A stretch of DNA of 64,000 bases from assembly GCA_012934845.2 (NCBI GenBank), contig WNNJ02001269.1, positions 62,001 through 126,000 on the forward strand, written 5' to 3'. The position numbers and the translations under genes were made by a program. Below the pieces are notes generated by a model. The model worked only from the letters and a program-made list of their open reading frames with translations, ran no database searches and was not told the origin of the DNA. Positions within the stretch are counted from its first letter, which is position 1, and the number at the start of each line of letters is the position of its first letter. Shown here one piece after another: positions 1-11,290 of the stretch. Source of the stretch: Pomphorhynchus laevis (taxonomy: Eukaryota; Acanthocephala; Palaeacanthocephala; Echinorhynchida; Pomphorhynchidae).

Positions 1-3000
1 TCAGATCAATCATCTCGTCTCTTGTTCATGCAGATAAGCCATACTTTTTTAACGACATCTCTCCGGTCGCAATCATCCAACTAAACAAATCTTCTCAATC
101 TAATCCTTATCAGTACCCTCTTCTGAAAACTGTTTCAAGCATCGCTATCATGCGTCCTCTATCCTCTCCCAACTATTTAAACTCACGTCATCTTCAGCCA
201 CTCGTATTTTTCCCAATCGCATTTCCTCTGAAATCACTCAACTCTATTCTACCCGCATCAAAAAACGCTGTCGCGAGGAAAACGGCCAAGTATATCTTTC
301 CATTCAAAACTGTCGGAAATTTTCAAGTTGTCCACACCCGCTCCAAAATCCGATGGCGCTTCATATCCCCATGTCTTATTCGCTAGCCCCAATCACCACC
401 AAGCATGCTTTATGAATCGGCTACCTCAAAACTAGATCTATTATCCATAAATCCGATATCATCCTAAACCTATTCACCAAGTAATCCATCGATATCTGCC
501 TCACCGAATCCTGACACTCCGATACCGATAACAACTTCATTCGCCGTATGCTATTGCCGGTTGCTCACTAGTCGAATCTGTATGTCCCTTCAGCTCATCT
601 TCTTATAAATTCTCTAATCACGGCGGCATTGTCGCATTTGTCCGTCACCCCGCGTTTCTTCGCAAAATCACTCTCCCTTTCAGTCCTTGCTCTTTTGAAT
701 TGCTCACTTGTCGTTCTTCTAGACCGATCACTCTGGATCTCGAAATTGTTTAGTGTCCTGGTTTATCTGCCCCTACTTCCTTATTTGTTACCGAACTCGC
801 TGACCTCTGTGTCCCATCGTTCTTTGCCTTCCATTCTTTCACTCGTTCTTAGCTACTTCCACGTCCGACTCGACCGCCAATCTTCCACTGATTCCATCCA
901 GCTCATCAACATTTTATCAAACTACAACTACAAACTCATCTCCACTCCCCCCCACAAAAGCATCTTGGTTTATCCGATCACTTTATCGTCACCCTTGATC
1001 TCACTTTCAACAAGACCTCGCTTCACACACCTACTATCATACGTCGCCCTTGGAGAAATCTTGACATCCTTTTTCTCCGCTCTGTCTTACTCAAATCGTC
1101 TATATCCTCTCCCACAAAGGCATCTTCATATTCTCACGATCTCGCCTTTCTTGTCGACTATCAACTCACATCCACTCTCGATCTTCTCTTGCCTTCAAGC
1201 CTCACTCTTATCGCCACTTGTACTGTACACCACGGTTTGATACCCAATGCCGACTCTCAAAACGTCGACAGCGTTTTGCTTTTCGAGTCTATCACCGCTC
1301 TCTCAGACGTCATATCCACTCGAGCACTCCGTCTCTCCGTGATTCCTATCTTGCTCTTTGCAAGTCTCATCTCAACCTACTAAGTACCAAATGCAACTTC
1401 TTCTGGCAGAATAAAATCTATCTTCATTCAACTCTAAGTCTCTCTGTCATACTTTTAACTCAATCCTTTCTCGCTCCTCTTCGTCTTGCAACATCAATTC
1501 CCATGATTATTGGTCATTTATCCAGACCAAAGTATCCACGTTGATCTCACACACCCCCTTTTCCATCCCATCCCACTCTTCCCCGCTTTGCCTCATCATC
1601 TCGAGACTCTTTCATCTTTTCCCTGTCTCACCTGCCGAAGTATCATCTGTCCTCACGTCCTTGCCCAACATAACTTCACCTGCCGATCCCCTGCCAACCC
1701 CCATACTTAAATCCATATGCTCATCGATATCCTCTTTTCTCACTACCTTGTTTAACTCGTCCATCCGCAGTCGAAACTTCCCTTCACACTGGCAATCGCC
1801 ATGGATCGTCCCTTCCTTAAGAAACAATCTTTCGACCCCTCCCTTCCTTCTACCTATCGCCCCATTTCACTCCTCCCTACTCTTTATAAGCTCTTAGAAC
1901 GCCTCACCTTAATACAGATAAACATTTATCTATTTTCATCCAATCTATACCCTCTTTTCCGATCCACTTTCCACTCTAATCACTCCACAGAAATCGCCTG
2001 CATGAAAGTTTACAACGACCTACTCATTTCTCGTCACAAGACTCTATATAATATTATCATCTCCCTCAACCTCTCTTCCGACTTCGACATCGTAAACTAC
2101 TCCATCCTCCTGTCTAGCCTTCGTTATGATTACTGCTCTTATTTTTTCTCCGTAGCATGGTTTGCCTCATATCTATCCGACCGTTTTTCGCGTCTATTTT
2201 AATTCATCATCCCATTCCATCCCTATTTTTTGCGAGGTCGCACAAGGTTCAATCTTAGGTTTCTTGCCTTTCTCTCTTCTACTTAACGATATCTCTTCGT
2301 TTATCAAACTTACTCCTAGAATCGATTACTACCTCAGCCTTTTTGCCAATTCTCCAAAATTCATCATTCTAACCCTACAACGCATAATTAAATCCACGGT
2401 TCGAGTGATCCTACGCCTCCGTTGCTTCGACTACACATACATTTATCTTGCCCAACTTTCCTGGTCCACTATCCACATCAAATTCCGCCTTCTCATCACT
2501 TTTCGTATCATCGTTGTCGGTCCCCCATCGTTCATTAACCTCCGTTTCTAAAACGACACTCGTCCAACCTCTCTATTGCTGCGTTTTAGTCATTCCCTAT
2601 TAGTCCACGTTCCAAATTATCGTTTCCGTCATTACCTCTTACTCCACGTTTCCAATTATTCTAGCAACTAAGGCCTCCGATTTTACCTCGTTGCTGCCGC
2701 TCGCCTGGAATCAGCTCACTCTCGACGTCCGCCGCACTCCGTCCTTTATCATATTCGAATACCTCCTCCCTTTCCTGGTGTTGTTTTCCTGTAATTCCCT
2801 TCTTTTACATGTCCCAAACTAATCTACCTCCTTTGGACTCCGCTCCTTCCTGGTGGCTGCTCCTCTATCGTGGAATCATCTGCCCATTCATATACGCCAA
2901 TCAACTTCCCTGCAGTGCTTCAAACGACAAATCCGATTCCATTTTAACAATTTATCCGCTTGACTTTTTCATTTTTGTTTGTGGACTTGTAAGCGTACAG

Positions 3001-3020
3001 CTTGTACGCATTTGCCACAT
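1..3020 (+). mobile_element. LINE family A copy 1 (L2/CR1-like), decayed, near full length
   Basis: This is a non-LTR retrotransposon relic. Endonuclease-like text lies at about 530-1380 and reverse-transcriptase text at about 1800-2550, in several frames. Recognisable pieces are the RT finger stretch 'YRPISLLPTLYKLLER' (from about 1855), a decayed palm motif near 2085 resembling 'LDLSAAFDTVDHSIL', and 'AQGSILGF' near 2240, which corresponds to the usual [10 protein letters not shown]. Dozens of stops and frame changes make it inactive. The C-terminal module occurs twice (about 2585-2735 and 2800-2960), so a second 5'-truncated relative has joined the tail. The 3' end has a hairpin and TAA-rich tail shared with the copies at 10165, 44227, 63165 and 63749. 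The clade is inferred from motif style only; L2, CR1 and related groups cannot be separated by eye. Confidence 0.8.
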
Positions 3021-3080
3021 TAAATAAATTTGTATTATTATTAAATGTAAGCGTGCGCTGACACGCATTTGCCACATAAA
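2991..3080 (+). repeat. Two consecutive family A 3' tail hairpins
   Basis: Two copies of the same 3' terminal motif lie head to tail at 2991-3019 and 3047-3076. Each reads AAGCGT, a short inverted arm around a GTACAG or GCGCTG core, ACGCATTTGCCAC, then an AT-rich tail. The second is only about 40 bp long, as expected from an extremely 5'-truncated insertion or from slippage at the tail. The same motif ends every family A copy in this window, which suggests it is the structure recognised by the element's reverse transcriptase. That role is known for 3' hairpins of CR1/L2-type elements and is inferred here. Confidence 0.7.
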
Positions 3081-3085
3081 AACAA

Positions 3086-3990
3086 ATCCTTTTTAAATGT
3101 GAGACTGCGATTAGCAAATTAACGGCCATAAGTTTGAATGTAAATTATTATATATTACTAATATAATTAATAATATATAATATTGTATATTATTAATTTA
3201 ATATTTCTTTAGCTGACATAAAAAAATACTTTCATTTTAGGTTTTTACTAAATCGAGTTGACGAACGGGAACATCTTTTTTGAGCAACTACGATGCTGTC
3301 TTCTTGGCCTTGAATACATACCAAGTACGATCATCTAATAAAGGCCATGATAATAAAGTAATAATTTAAATAATAAAGACTACAATGATAAAGATAATAA
3401 TAAAGACCATCTTTACTCGATCTTCTTTACTATAGCATTTGTTTTAATCCAAAACCATCGACGAAATGACATAATAAAACCAGAATGGATTTTGATTCAT
3501 TTATTAAATTTTAAATGTTTGATTAACAAAGTTTTTATAAATTTATAGGAACAAAGAAATTAATGAAATGCCGATTCACAATGCAGATGTAACTGCATTG
3601 TGAATCACAATGCAGATGTAATTCACAATGCAGATGTAACTGCATTGTGAATCTGCATTAGTTGGAGCTGCAGTTGATAATATCTGACGATAAAGAATCG
3701 TTAATGTATATCAGACTTGTTGATATGACGCGGCAATTAGTGAGTAATGGCTGGATATTTGTAACTAATACAGAAATTAATGCTGAAGTAAAATAAATGA
3801 TATTATAATTATTATAATTTTTTTATTTAGTTTAATATTAAAATAAATTAGTGTTCTATTGATCCAAAATTGCAAATTAATTCATTTATAAATTATCATT
3901 TTTTAATTCATTTAATTAATAAAAATGCAGGTTTCTTAAATTGGCTATTGTGGATATACATCCATTTGCAAAATTTACAGTTTTATAACA
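3086..3990 (+). other. AT-rich intergenic stretch with exon-like open pieces
   Basis: No gene is recognised. Two places look faintly coding on the plus strand. About 3297-3365 can be read as 'YDAVFLALNTYQVRSSNKG' after a TTTTAG at 3241. About 3661-3796 is an open stretch of about 44 codons ending TAA, preceded by GCATTAG; it contains 'RLVDMTRQLVSNGWIF'. These could be terminal exons of an upstream host gene or LINE debris. No homologue was recognised. Confidence 0.25.
3572..3655. repeat. Short palindromic repeat cluster
   Basis: The words TTCACAATGCAGATGTAA and TGCATTGTGAAT alternate here. GCAGATGTAACTGCATTGTGAAT occurs twice in whole or part, so the stretch can fold into several alternative hairpins. 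It lies inside the possible exon-like region and may be a local rearrangement (foldback slippage). Confidence 0.6.
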
Positions 3991-3999
3991 ACAAAATGA

Positions 4000-5305
4000 A
4001 AACAAACAACGAATGATAGAGATAGAACGAATAAAGGAAAATGAAAAGTGACAGGAGAACAAACAAAGAACGAAATAGTCTCTACGTAAAGAGTTTAAAA
4101 GTGTGAATAATTAAATCAATTATTAAGAGACAAAAATGAGCAGATATTGTGTTTGAAGGATGGAAAGGAGACGATTGAGCGAAAAGTAGTATATTCCATA
4201 AAAAAGGATCGACAAAAAAGGGAACGGCGGCCACAGTTTGATGAGAATGACAGAACATGGAGAAGTAGAGTTACATGAACGAATATTTATAAATGTGAGG
4301 CGGGATTCAGTAAGTGCAGGAATATACAGCTAAGAAGAGGACATAAATTTTACATCTACTATGGGACATGGAGAGTCAAATCAAAGTAACGAAGGGCCTT
4401 GTGATTCTATACATCACTCCTTCAAATTGCAAATAATTCAATAAACATAAGCTTGACTTTAGGAGGTGATGGTATCATCAATGATATTCCGGTGCATTCA
4501 CCAATTGTCTACAGATCCGATTCTACATATTGTAGGGATATAAATTCGCTACCTAAACCAGTAGAAATTTAGTCTATGTCACCTTTTATATGTTTATGCA
4601 GATATAGGTGACATTTTGAGAAGTGACATTGTAAAGGTGACTTTATGCGGTTGGAATAGTCATATGAGTGATAATGGCACTTGCAAAGAGAGATAAAAAA
4701 TTGTCTACCATAAGTAAACATCCGCAGTGTCACGTGACGATCGCGAACCACAAATTAATGAGAATAACAATTGGTGCAATCATATTTTGCTTATGAAACG
4801 CGTTGCTGATAGATGTAGATCAGTTATCCTGACTAATGTAAGGGAATCATTATTAAAGAATACGCAAGTACGTCTTAATGGGGACGTCCAAAGTGTGATA
4901 GTTATATTGTCACATGTACTTAGTTCATTCAATATAGACATCGTCAAACATGTGAAACTCGTTGCATTGTTTCGACTAGGTAAGCGTGATACACTTAGTA
5001 ATACGTCACGTTTACTCAAAGCCGTATTTAAAGAGTAGCCGCTTGCTGAGTTGATCCTTCGTAATTCATTCTGTCTAAAAGGATCTAATGTCCGTATTTT
5101 GAAAGATCTTGATGATTTGCAAAGTAAGAAACTGTCGCAAGATAGGAAAGAACTCGCGTATCGTGTTGGTCTTGGTGAAAGCAATCTATGGTGGTCTTGG
5201 TGAAAGCAATCTATGGGTGCATAATTTTCAGGTAGTGAGGCGACACTCGAATAAGTTTGACCCCACTAGATGTGCCGTCTCTCGTAAACTTGAGGGAATG
5301 TGACA
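4000..5305 (+). mobile_element. CR1-like LINE 5' fragment with ORF1 remnant
   Basis: An open frame from 4727 to 5038, and its continuation past one stop to about 5300, resembles the ORF1 product read on the minus strand at 15483-16250. Shared features are 'LFRLGKR', a following RLLK, an 'RILKDL' motif and a late 'FQVVRR' that corresponds to 'FRVVKW'. The upstream 4080-4230 region is repeated at 5380-5540, so this is the element's 5' leader. Breaks seen: a stop at 5036 and a short duplication around 5168-5212 (GGTGAAAGCAATCTATGG twice). No ORF2 follows. It is probably a 3'-truncated or rearranged copy of the family found whole at 12140-16740. Confidence 0.6.
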
Positions 5306-5359
5306 ATGTCCTATCGCATATAACTAAATTATAAATTAAACGTTTTACAAAAAAATATG

Positions 5360-5781
5360 AAAACGAACAAAGAACGAAAGTATGATCAATGTCAAAAGGT
5401 TGATGTTGATGAGTGGGAGAGTGGGAGAGTTAAAAATAGTGTGAATAATTGAATCAATTATTAAGAGACAATAAATAGTGGATGCTGGGTTTGAAGGATG
5501 GAAAGTAAGCGGTTTATCAATAAAAAAGAGATAATCAAGTAACAAGAGAGAACAATACTATGGATATTATCAGTAGGACAATAAACGGGGATGATGATAC
5601 AGTTCCGGGCAATACCATTGACAATATTGGCGTAATATATAAAAGTAATATTACCATCACGAGCAACGTCATCAATATAATTGACATGCTGACGAACAAA
5701 AATGATGTCACAAAGGTCTCCGATGATCGTGAAGATACAAGGAAAAAATATGTAGCATCAATACAATCAATATGGTATTGA
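5360..5781 (+). mobile_element. Second CR1-like LINE 5' leader and ORF1 start
   Basis: The leader at 5360-5560 repeats the 4060-4210 leader almost word for word (AACAAAGAACGAAA, GTGTGAATAATT, ATCAATTATTAAGAGACA, GGGTTTGAAGGATGGAAA). An ATG at 5560 opens a 73-codon frame rich in Asn, Asp, Ile and Thr, ending in TGA at 5781. This is probably the start of an ORF1-like protein cut off by rearrangement. The paired leaders mark two insertions or a tandem duplication of one 5' end. Confidence 0.5.
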
Positions 5782-6100
5782 TGCTTCGAATAGTATCGAC
5801 AATAATAAAATCGACAAATCTTCAACATTAAAATCATGCGACAACACAAAATTCCGTAGACCTGCAAAATAATAAGAGAAATCAGTTTTTAACACAGCTC
5901 CGAATTCGCTGTATTGAGCTTTCATCATGTTGTGTTGGAACAGCTGGAAAATAGCGACGTAAACATGCGGAAACTGAGCGTGCGATTTCAAAATGTCTCG
6001 TGTCATCTCTATAACTAGATCGGGATAATAACTCGTTGATTCATGCGTTAATATCGAAGCCGTGGTTTTATTAAATTTTCCGCTTCTTTGCCAAAGACAT
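5767..6100 (-). CDS. Unidentified coding-like stretch
   Basis: On the minus strand an open frame of about 110 codons runs from about 6100 down to a TGA at 5767; its first internal ATG is at 6006. The composition looks protein-like: 'THESTSYYPDLVIEMTRDIL', then 'HAQFPHVYVAIFQLFQHNMM', ending 'ILFEASIPY'. There is a possible 3' splice signal (TTATTTTGCAG) within it near 5860, so part may be intron. I do not recognise the family. It could be the last exon of a host gene on the minus strand, a retrocopy, or part of a LINE. It converges with the LINE leader at 5360-5781 and overlaps its end by a few bases. Confidence 0.35.
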
Positions 6101-6229
6101 CAAGCGGAAACGTAATATTATTAAACAAGACAGTAATAATAAGGGTTATACAACAGATAACTAACTGAAAATAAAAACAAGCATAACACAAACATGGTCA
6201 AACGTCATCAAGTCGTTACCATTTTCATC

Positions 6230-8330
6230 CATTTATTCAGCATACGTTTTAATCTATCCAACTCAGCTATCGACGACCAATTCACCGTAACAGCGAACCC
6301 CAGGTATTTTACTCGACTCGTTAAGATGGGGAGTGGTTGAGGCTGTAAAATGGAAAAGAGTGCAGAGTGCTAGTCTCTTAAGCTTCTTTTTTGGTGACCG
6401 GAGCGCCATGAAAGACGACCACCTGCGATTTGTCGGATTTAAAATAAGATTGGATGAGGTTAACTTGATCTTCTAATCTTAAAAAGAAACGGCTGATGTC
6501 CTTTGCACCTGCGTCCAAAAAACATGAGTGTGGCATCATCAGTGTATACCACTATTGTTGATTGCGTTTAGATTTTTTGTAAAGTTCAACGGAGGCAGCA
6601 AGATATGAGATTGGAGAAAGTAAATAACTTTGAGGCACACTTGTAATAGGGTAGAACTGACGTGCATCAGGGCCATCTTCATAGAAGAATGGGTTAGTAT
6701 ACAACACTATTTCCAACCTGTTAACAATTCAAACAGGCAACTCAAGGGGCCTGAGAGAATAGATAACAAAAGGAATGGAAATGGGGTCAAATGAGCAGAA
6801 AAGTCAAAAAACGCAGCCACAACAAGCTCATGACTATTATCGTGACAAAACAGATGCACTTCACCAATTGCATTATGGCCCCGAGTGATCTTTTACGCAT
6901 CCATGAAAATATGGTGGGATTAAATTTCGCCTACTTAGATGATGGCGGATTTTACGCGCAAGCAGTTTTTCGTAAATGGAGATGAGGGAGTTTTGAATCG
7001 AGATAGGTTGCAGATCTTTAAGACATGAAATCGATTTCTTTTTTTGGCATAAAGACACGACGGCTGATATTAATGACAGCAACATTGGACTGGGAAGCTA
7101 GTAGCGTTGAGATGGCCACCTCCTTTCTCTGACTGCCTGTCAAAAGCTGACAGACCCGAGTGGAGAGTGGCGCGTGGGATTTGGAGGTGCCCGGGAGTGG
7201 TCCCCAGAAGCTTAGGATATCTGTGACAGAGAAGGTCGCGGATTTTACGCGTAAGCGCTTTTTCGTAAATGGAGATGAAGGAGTTTTGAATCGAGATAGG
7301 CCGCAAATCTTTAGGAAATGCAATCGATTTTTTTAGGTAAAATTTATCTCAACTAATATTTATGCCAGCAATATGGAAGGGGAGGCTGATAGCATTGTGA
7401 TGGTTACCTCCTTTCTCTGACTGTATGTCAAAAATATCCCTACTCCTGAAGTTACACCAAGGCGGGATTGGTTGGGGGAGATTAAGTGGTTCCATAATTA
7501 TGTAGGGATAGTGACTCCTCCAGAACTTTGCTAAGGCCTATGCTACCGATCCACTCCAAGGCTCTATTCTTCAAGCAGACAAAGTTCTTGAATATCTTCG
7601 AAAAGGAAGACTAAGGGTTAAAACGAGCAATGCTCGACTTATCCCTACTCAGCTGGAACATATATCTTGTGCTCCGGTATTCATTCGAGAGGACCTGTCT
7701 GGCGGAATCAGAGAGATTAGGAAGGTGTAACATTTTAGCTAAGACCTTTAGTTTTGTTGGAGTGAGATTGTATATTCGAGGTGGGGGAAGGTGGTTATGA
7801 ATAAGATAGTAGTTCCTACCTCTGTGGAGTGCTGCATTAACCCAACGACCATTTCTGTCGTCAAAGTCTGCGATCGAGGAGGTCACGGTTCTTGTGAATT
7901 TCTCCCGGCCGTATATATATTGGCTATGCTGATGCGTTTACCGTTTTTACAGAGTGATATAGCTAAACATGACAGGGATGGACAAGAATAGCTTAGTAAG
8001 AGGTAAGATCTTAAGGATCTCTTAACTAGGGTTAAAAGACCTTGAGATGAATGAGGAGGGGTTATGTACGGACTATAGTGGGTGTAGATGTGCTTATGGA
8101 TAAATCGAGTAATGTCCTGATGGAGCCGGATAGACTGCGTCTCCTGAAGAACTAATATATCCATCTCTACCAGATAGAAGGCTAAGGGCAGAAGCACCTC
8201 CCGAATTCCACTGATGAATATTCAGTGAAAAAAGCTCTTGTATTTAACAATTGACGATTTCAGGTTCTTATTTGCCGATTAAAGGTTCTTTCTTGAGAAT
8301 CTGTGGCGGCGGCCACGGGAGATGATGATG
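6230..8330 (-). mobile_element. LINE F, decayed non-LTR element (EN and RT pieces)
   Basis: Read 5' to 3' on the minus strand, endonuclease-like text begins near 8200 ('DILVLQETQSIRLHQ', the Glu of the EEP active site in QET) and continues to about 7610. RT finger text follows at about 7300-6870 ('LRPISIQNS' and 'ISIYEKLLARKIR'). Palm-like text 'AAFFDFSAHLTPFPF' lies near 6800 and 'VPQSYLLSPISYL' near 6610. The frame is broken many times. An internal duplication repeats the finger segment (separate entry). The motif style differs from families A and B. It could belong to an I/Jockey-like or other EEP-bearing clade; I cannot assign it. Confidence 0.55.
6925..7330 (-). repeat. Internal duplication of RT finger segment in LINE F
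   Basis: About 100 bp is present twice in direct orientation, at about 6948-7050 and 7230-7338. Both carry GGATTTTACGCG, TTTTTCGTAAATGGAGATGA, GGAGTTTTGAATCGAGATAGG and AAATCGATTT or CAATCGATTT. The two copies differ at several bases, so the duplication is old, or two related copies recombined here. Confidence 0.75.
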
Positions 8331-8469
8331 TTTCCCGTGGTCAAGTGTCTCAACGTAGTCCAACTAAGTGTGATACGGGCAACCTTCTCACCTACGGTTT
8401 CGACTAGGTGGTTCCAACTAGAAGTAGAAATAGGAATCAGCAGGATATATTTTGCTACGTAAAAATAAA

Positions 8470-10160
8470 AGCACCCGATAAACCTTGTCGATAGATACAG
8501 GAAGAAGATGAAATAGTTCGGGAAAACGAATATCTAGCAAAGAAGACGAGATAAGAAAAAATGCATGCCTAGGATAGTTGAATCGAGCTTCGATTGAAGA
8601 TAAACAGAAAATTTGAATGGATCGAGAGTGCTAACAGAGGTAGAACACGACAGTTTAGTGTTTAAATTTTTCCATTTAGATCTTGAATTAGAAGAAAATA
8701 TAGTCATGTTCTTTCAAAAGCGCAAAATCTTACTACGCAGTAGCGAATGATGAGATCTGCGTAGAGCTAAATAGTTGTTGTGGATGTCAATGGATACTTA
8801 AGTGGGAGAAAGCTTGCAAAAACAAAGGTAGGTTGTAAACGAACGACGTAGAAGACACTTCAAACGCATACAGTCAGAATCAAACCATAATGCATTGTGA
8901 TTTGATGGGAGAGTAAATAGTTGACATGGAAAATTATTGTCGAGTATAGAAGAGTTTTCAGAATCAAAGATATTAGACAGATAATCCGGACGTTGGAGAA
9001 TGAAAGACGAGGTCATGAGAGGAGAGACAATTAGTAGAGAATGAAAAAGAGGAAGATCGAGACGTTTCCACTGTTGACGGTGACTTAGATAAAGAAGAGT
9101 GTATAATAGGAAGAGATATGATGACAAGACAATGGTCGGATAGGCCGGGATCAAAAGTAGATATAACGGCGGAGGAATAGCGATTAAATCAAGAACACCA
9201 CAAAAATGTAAGTAGGGTTAGGATTGGGTAACGAATACATGATAGAAGAGCGGGATATGTGAGATTAGGTAGTTTAGCAAAGAAAGTATTAGAAATGGAA
9301 CTAGAGTTAGGACGGTACATAAAATACATATTCAGCAAGGAAAAGCATATCGAAATATGGAAAAGAGAAAGTTTAAAGGTTTGTGGAACAAAGGAGCAGT
9401 AAAACGATGAAGAGGCAGAGAAAGATGAGATAGCGACGATGTCAACATGATTACTGGATGATACACCGTCAGATGATTTAGAACGGGACTTATTAATGAC
9501 AGTATAGAAAGAACGTAGGCGTCGAACCGAGATGTCACTACCAGCAAGATACCAAGATTCAGTGAGTCAAAGCAGTTCCAAAGACGGTTGGGATAAGAGG
9601 TCAAGTATTGCGTGTATTTTATTCTTGATGGAGCGGATTTTTGGTAGCCCCTAGATAGAATAAAGTAGTAGTTAGAGAAGGAGACTATGAGGTGAAAGTG
9701 TTTTCCATCGAATTTTGGATAGCAGTCAGACGACACGAAAATTTCCATCATTCTGTTTGATTGTTAGGGAAGATTCACCGTTATATTCACGAGTAAGTTT
9801 TCAATCACGAGGAAATGCGAGATCGGCAATGCTAGATTGCAATCGACCAGGAAACATTCTACAGTTCAAGCTAGAAGATAATAGTACAAAGCATCTTAAC
9901 AGAATGAATGATGCTTGAAAGCGATTTTTTAGGACAACCTTAGGTAAAAGCGGGTAGGTGGTATCATTGAAGAAATATCTTAAACGAAATAGAGATAAAG
10001 ATTTGGATTTGATTTCATTTAAAAGTAATTGTTTTTTTTTGCATGAGTTAGAAGTTAAAGAATTGAGCGAAAGTGCTTAATATCGTGATCAGACATTGTA
10101 TTTGATCAGAATCGGAAAGCGGTATGTTTTTCAAAATGATGCAACGCTTAAAAAACGATT
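8470..10160 (-). mobile_element. LINE family A copy 3, 5' part with endonuclease region
   Basis: This is a minus-strand family A relic covering the 5' leader (about 9750-10160) and endonuclease-like region (about 9750-8800). It has text such as 'NALWFDSDCMRLKCLLRRSF', typical of the EN-to-RT linker (usually 'WFD.DL...RR...R'). The leader resembles 210-390 of copy 1. It stops before the RT at about 8470, where LINE F sequence begins, and its upstream side abuts the 3' tail of copy 2 at 10165. A shorter copy of 9560-9740 recurs at 17765-17980. Many stops make it inactive. Confidence 0.65.
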
Positions 10161-10164
10161 TATT

Positions 10165-11290
10165 TTAACGTGGCAAATGCGTGCCAGCGCACGCTTACAT
10201 GACCACAACAAAACAAGACCGTAAATCAGGTGTCAAGAAGGTGTGAACGGAGGAGGTGTTTGAATGTGATAAAGGAGCTATCTAAGCGGACTTCGAGAGG
10301 GAGTTGATTTCAGGCGAGTGAGGCGGCGACGAGAAAGGATCGGAGACCGTAGTTGTTGGAGTAATTGGGAACGTGTAGTAAGACGGAATGACGGGAACGC
10401 AGCGATAGCGAGGTTGGGCAAGTGTCGTCTAAGAAAGGAAGATTGATGAACGATGGACAGCCGACAGCGATGAGACGAAAAGTTACTAGGAGAAGGCGGA
10501 GTTTGATGCAGATGTGGATGGTGGACCAGGAGATTTGGGCAAAATATGTGGATGTGTGGTCGAAGCGACGGAGACGAAAGAGCACTCGAACAGCAATGTT
10601 GATTATTCGTTTTAGGGGTAGGATTTTGGATTTTGGAGAATTGGCGAAAATGCTAAGGCAGTAATCGATTTTAGGGAAAAGAAGCGATGAAAGAAGAGAC
10701 ATACAAGAACGGAAGTCGATAAGGGGGCGGATACGGCGGATGTCACGGAGAATTAAGTTAGACGAGCGGACCTTGTCACGGACGAAGGGTTTAAGGGAAA
10801 GGTGATCATCGAAATGGAAGCCTAAGAAAGTGAGATTGTGGACTATAGGGATGATCGATGAGGCAAAAGAAACAATGGGAGGAGATATGTTTGGTTTACG
10901 GGGGATGATCCACATTATTTTGGACTTTTCGTGGTTTAGAACGAGATGGAGATTGGAGAGACGTTTGTAGATAGAAGAAAGACAGTTGGAGGCAGAAATG
11001 CCGATATCGTGAATGCGATGTGCGGGTTCATGAGCATAGATTAGAATATCATCGGCGTATTGCATGACGTTAAAGGAGTAAGGTTTGATAAACGGAGATA
11101 GATCGCCAAGCAGAAGAGAGAAAAGCATAGGACCTAGGACTGAACCTTGTGGGACCCCGCAAAAAATAGGGATGGGAGGGGAGGATGATGAATTAGAACG
11201 CTTGCGTGAAGCATGACGTTTCGACCAGATGAGTTGAAAGTACGTGGTGGGGCAGACGTGGTTCAAGTAGATTAGGGCATGATGATGGAA
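10165..11290 (-). mobile_element. LINE family A copy 2, 3' part
   Basis: This 5'-truncated family A copy on the minus strand is the best preserved of the family. The frame 11266-10310 is open for 318 codons and carries RT motifs in order: 'CGVPQGSVLGPMLFSLLL', 'MQYADDILIYAH' (catalytic YADD), 'LGFHFDDHLSLKPFV', 'FPKIDYCLSIFANSP' and the C-terminal 'RSFLVAASLA'. The 3' tail hairpin (GGCAAATGCGTGCCAGCGCACGCTTACA on the plus strand) lies at 10170-10199. The 5' end near 11290 is cut inside the RT, consistent with incomplete reverse transcription. Confidence 0.85.
10310..11266 (-). CDS. Partial LINE ORF2: reverse transcriptase palm, thumb and C-terminus
   Basis: This 318-codon frame covers the second half of a non-LTR reverse transcriptase. 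GVPQGSVLGP is at about residues 38-47 and the catalytic YADD at about 69-72. A thumb and C-terminal segment ends in 'RSFLVAASLA', then a stop. The fingers and the first catalytic Asp motif are absent, so it cannot act alone. The initiator shown is only the first in-frame Met. It belongs to LINE family A copy 2, and the protein would act on target-primed reverse transcription in the nucleus. Confidence 0.8.
   Translation of the reverse strand: MNHVCPTTYFQLIWSKRHASRKRSNSSSSPPIPIFCGVPQGSVLGPMLFSLLLGDLSPFIKPYSFNVMQYADDILIYAHEPAHRIHDIGISASNCLSSIYKRLSNLHLVLNHEKSKIMWIIPRKPNISPPIVSFASSIIPIVHNLTFLGFHFDDHLSLKPFVRDKVRSSNLILRDIRRIRPLIDFRSCMSLLSSLLFPKIDYCLSIFANSPKSKILPLKRIINIAVRVLFRLRRFDHTSTYFAQISWSTIHICIKLRLLLVTFRLIAVGCPSFINLPFLDDTCPTSLSLRSRHSVLLHVPNYSNNYGLRSFLVAASLA

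Noticed and set aside
629-1240. Leu/Ser-rich 203-codon frame that looks like a membrane protein
   Set aside because: It is a shifted frame within the pyrimidine-rich endonuclease region of LINE family A copy 1; the hydrophobic look comes from T/C-rich DNA.
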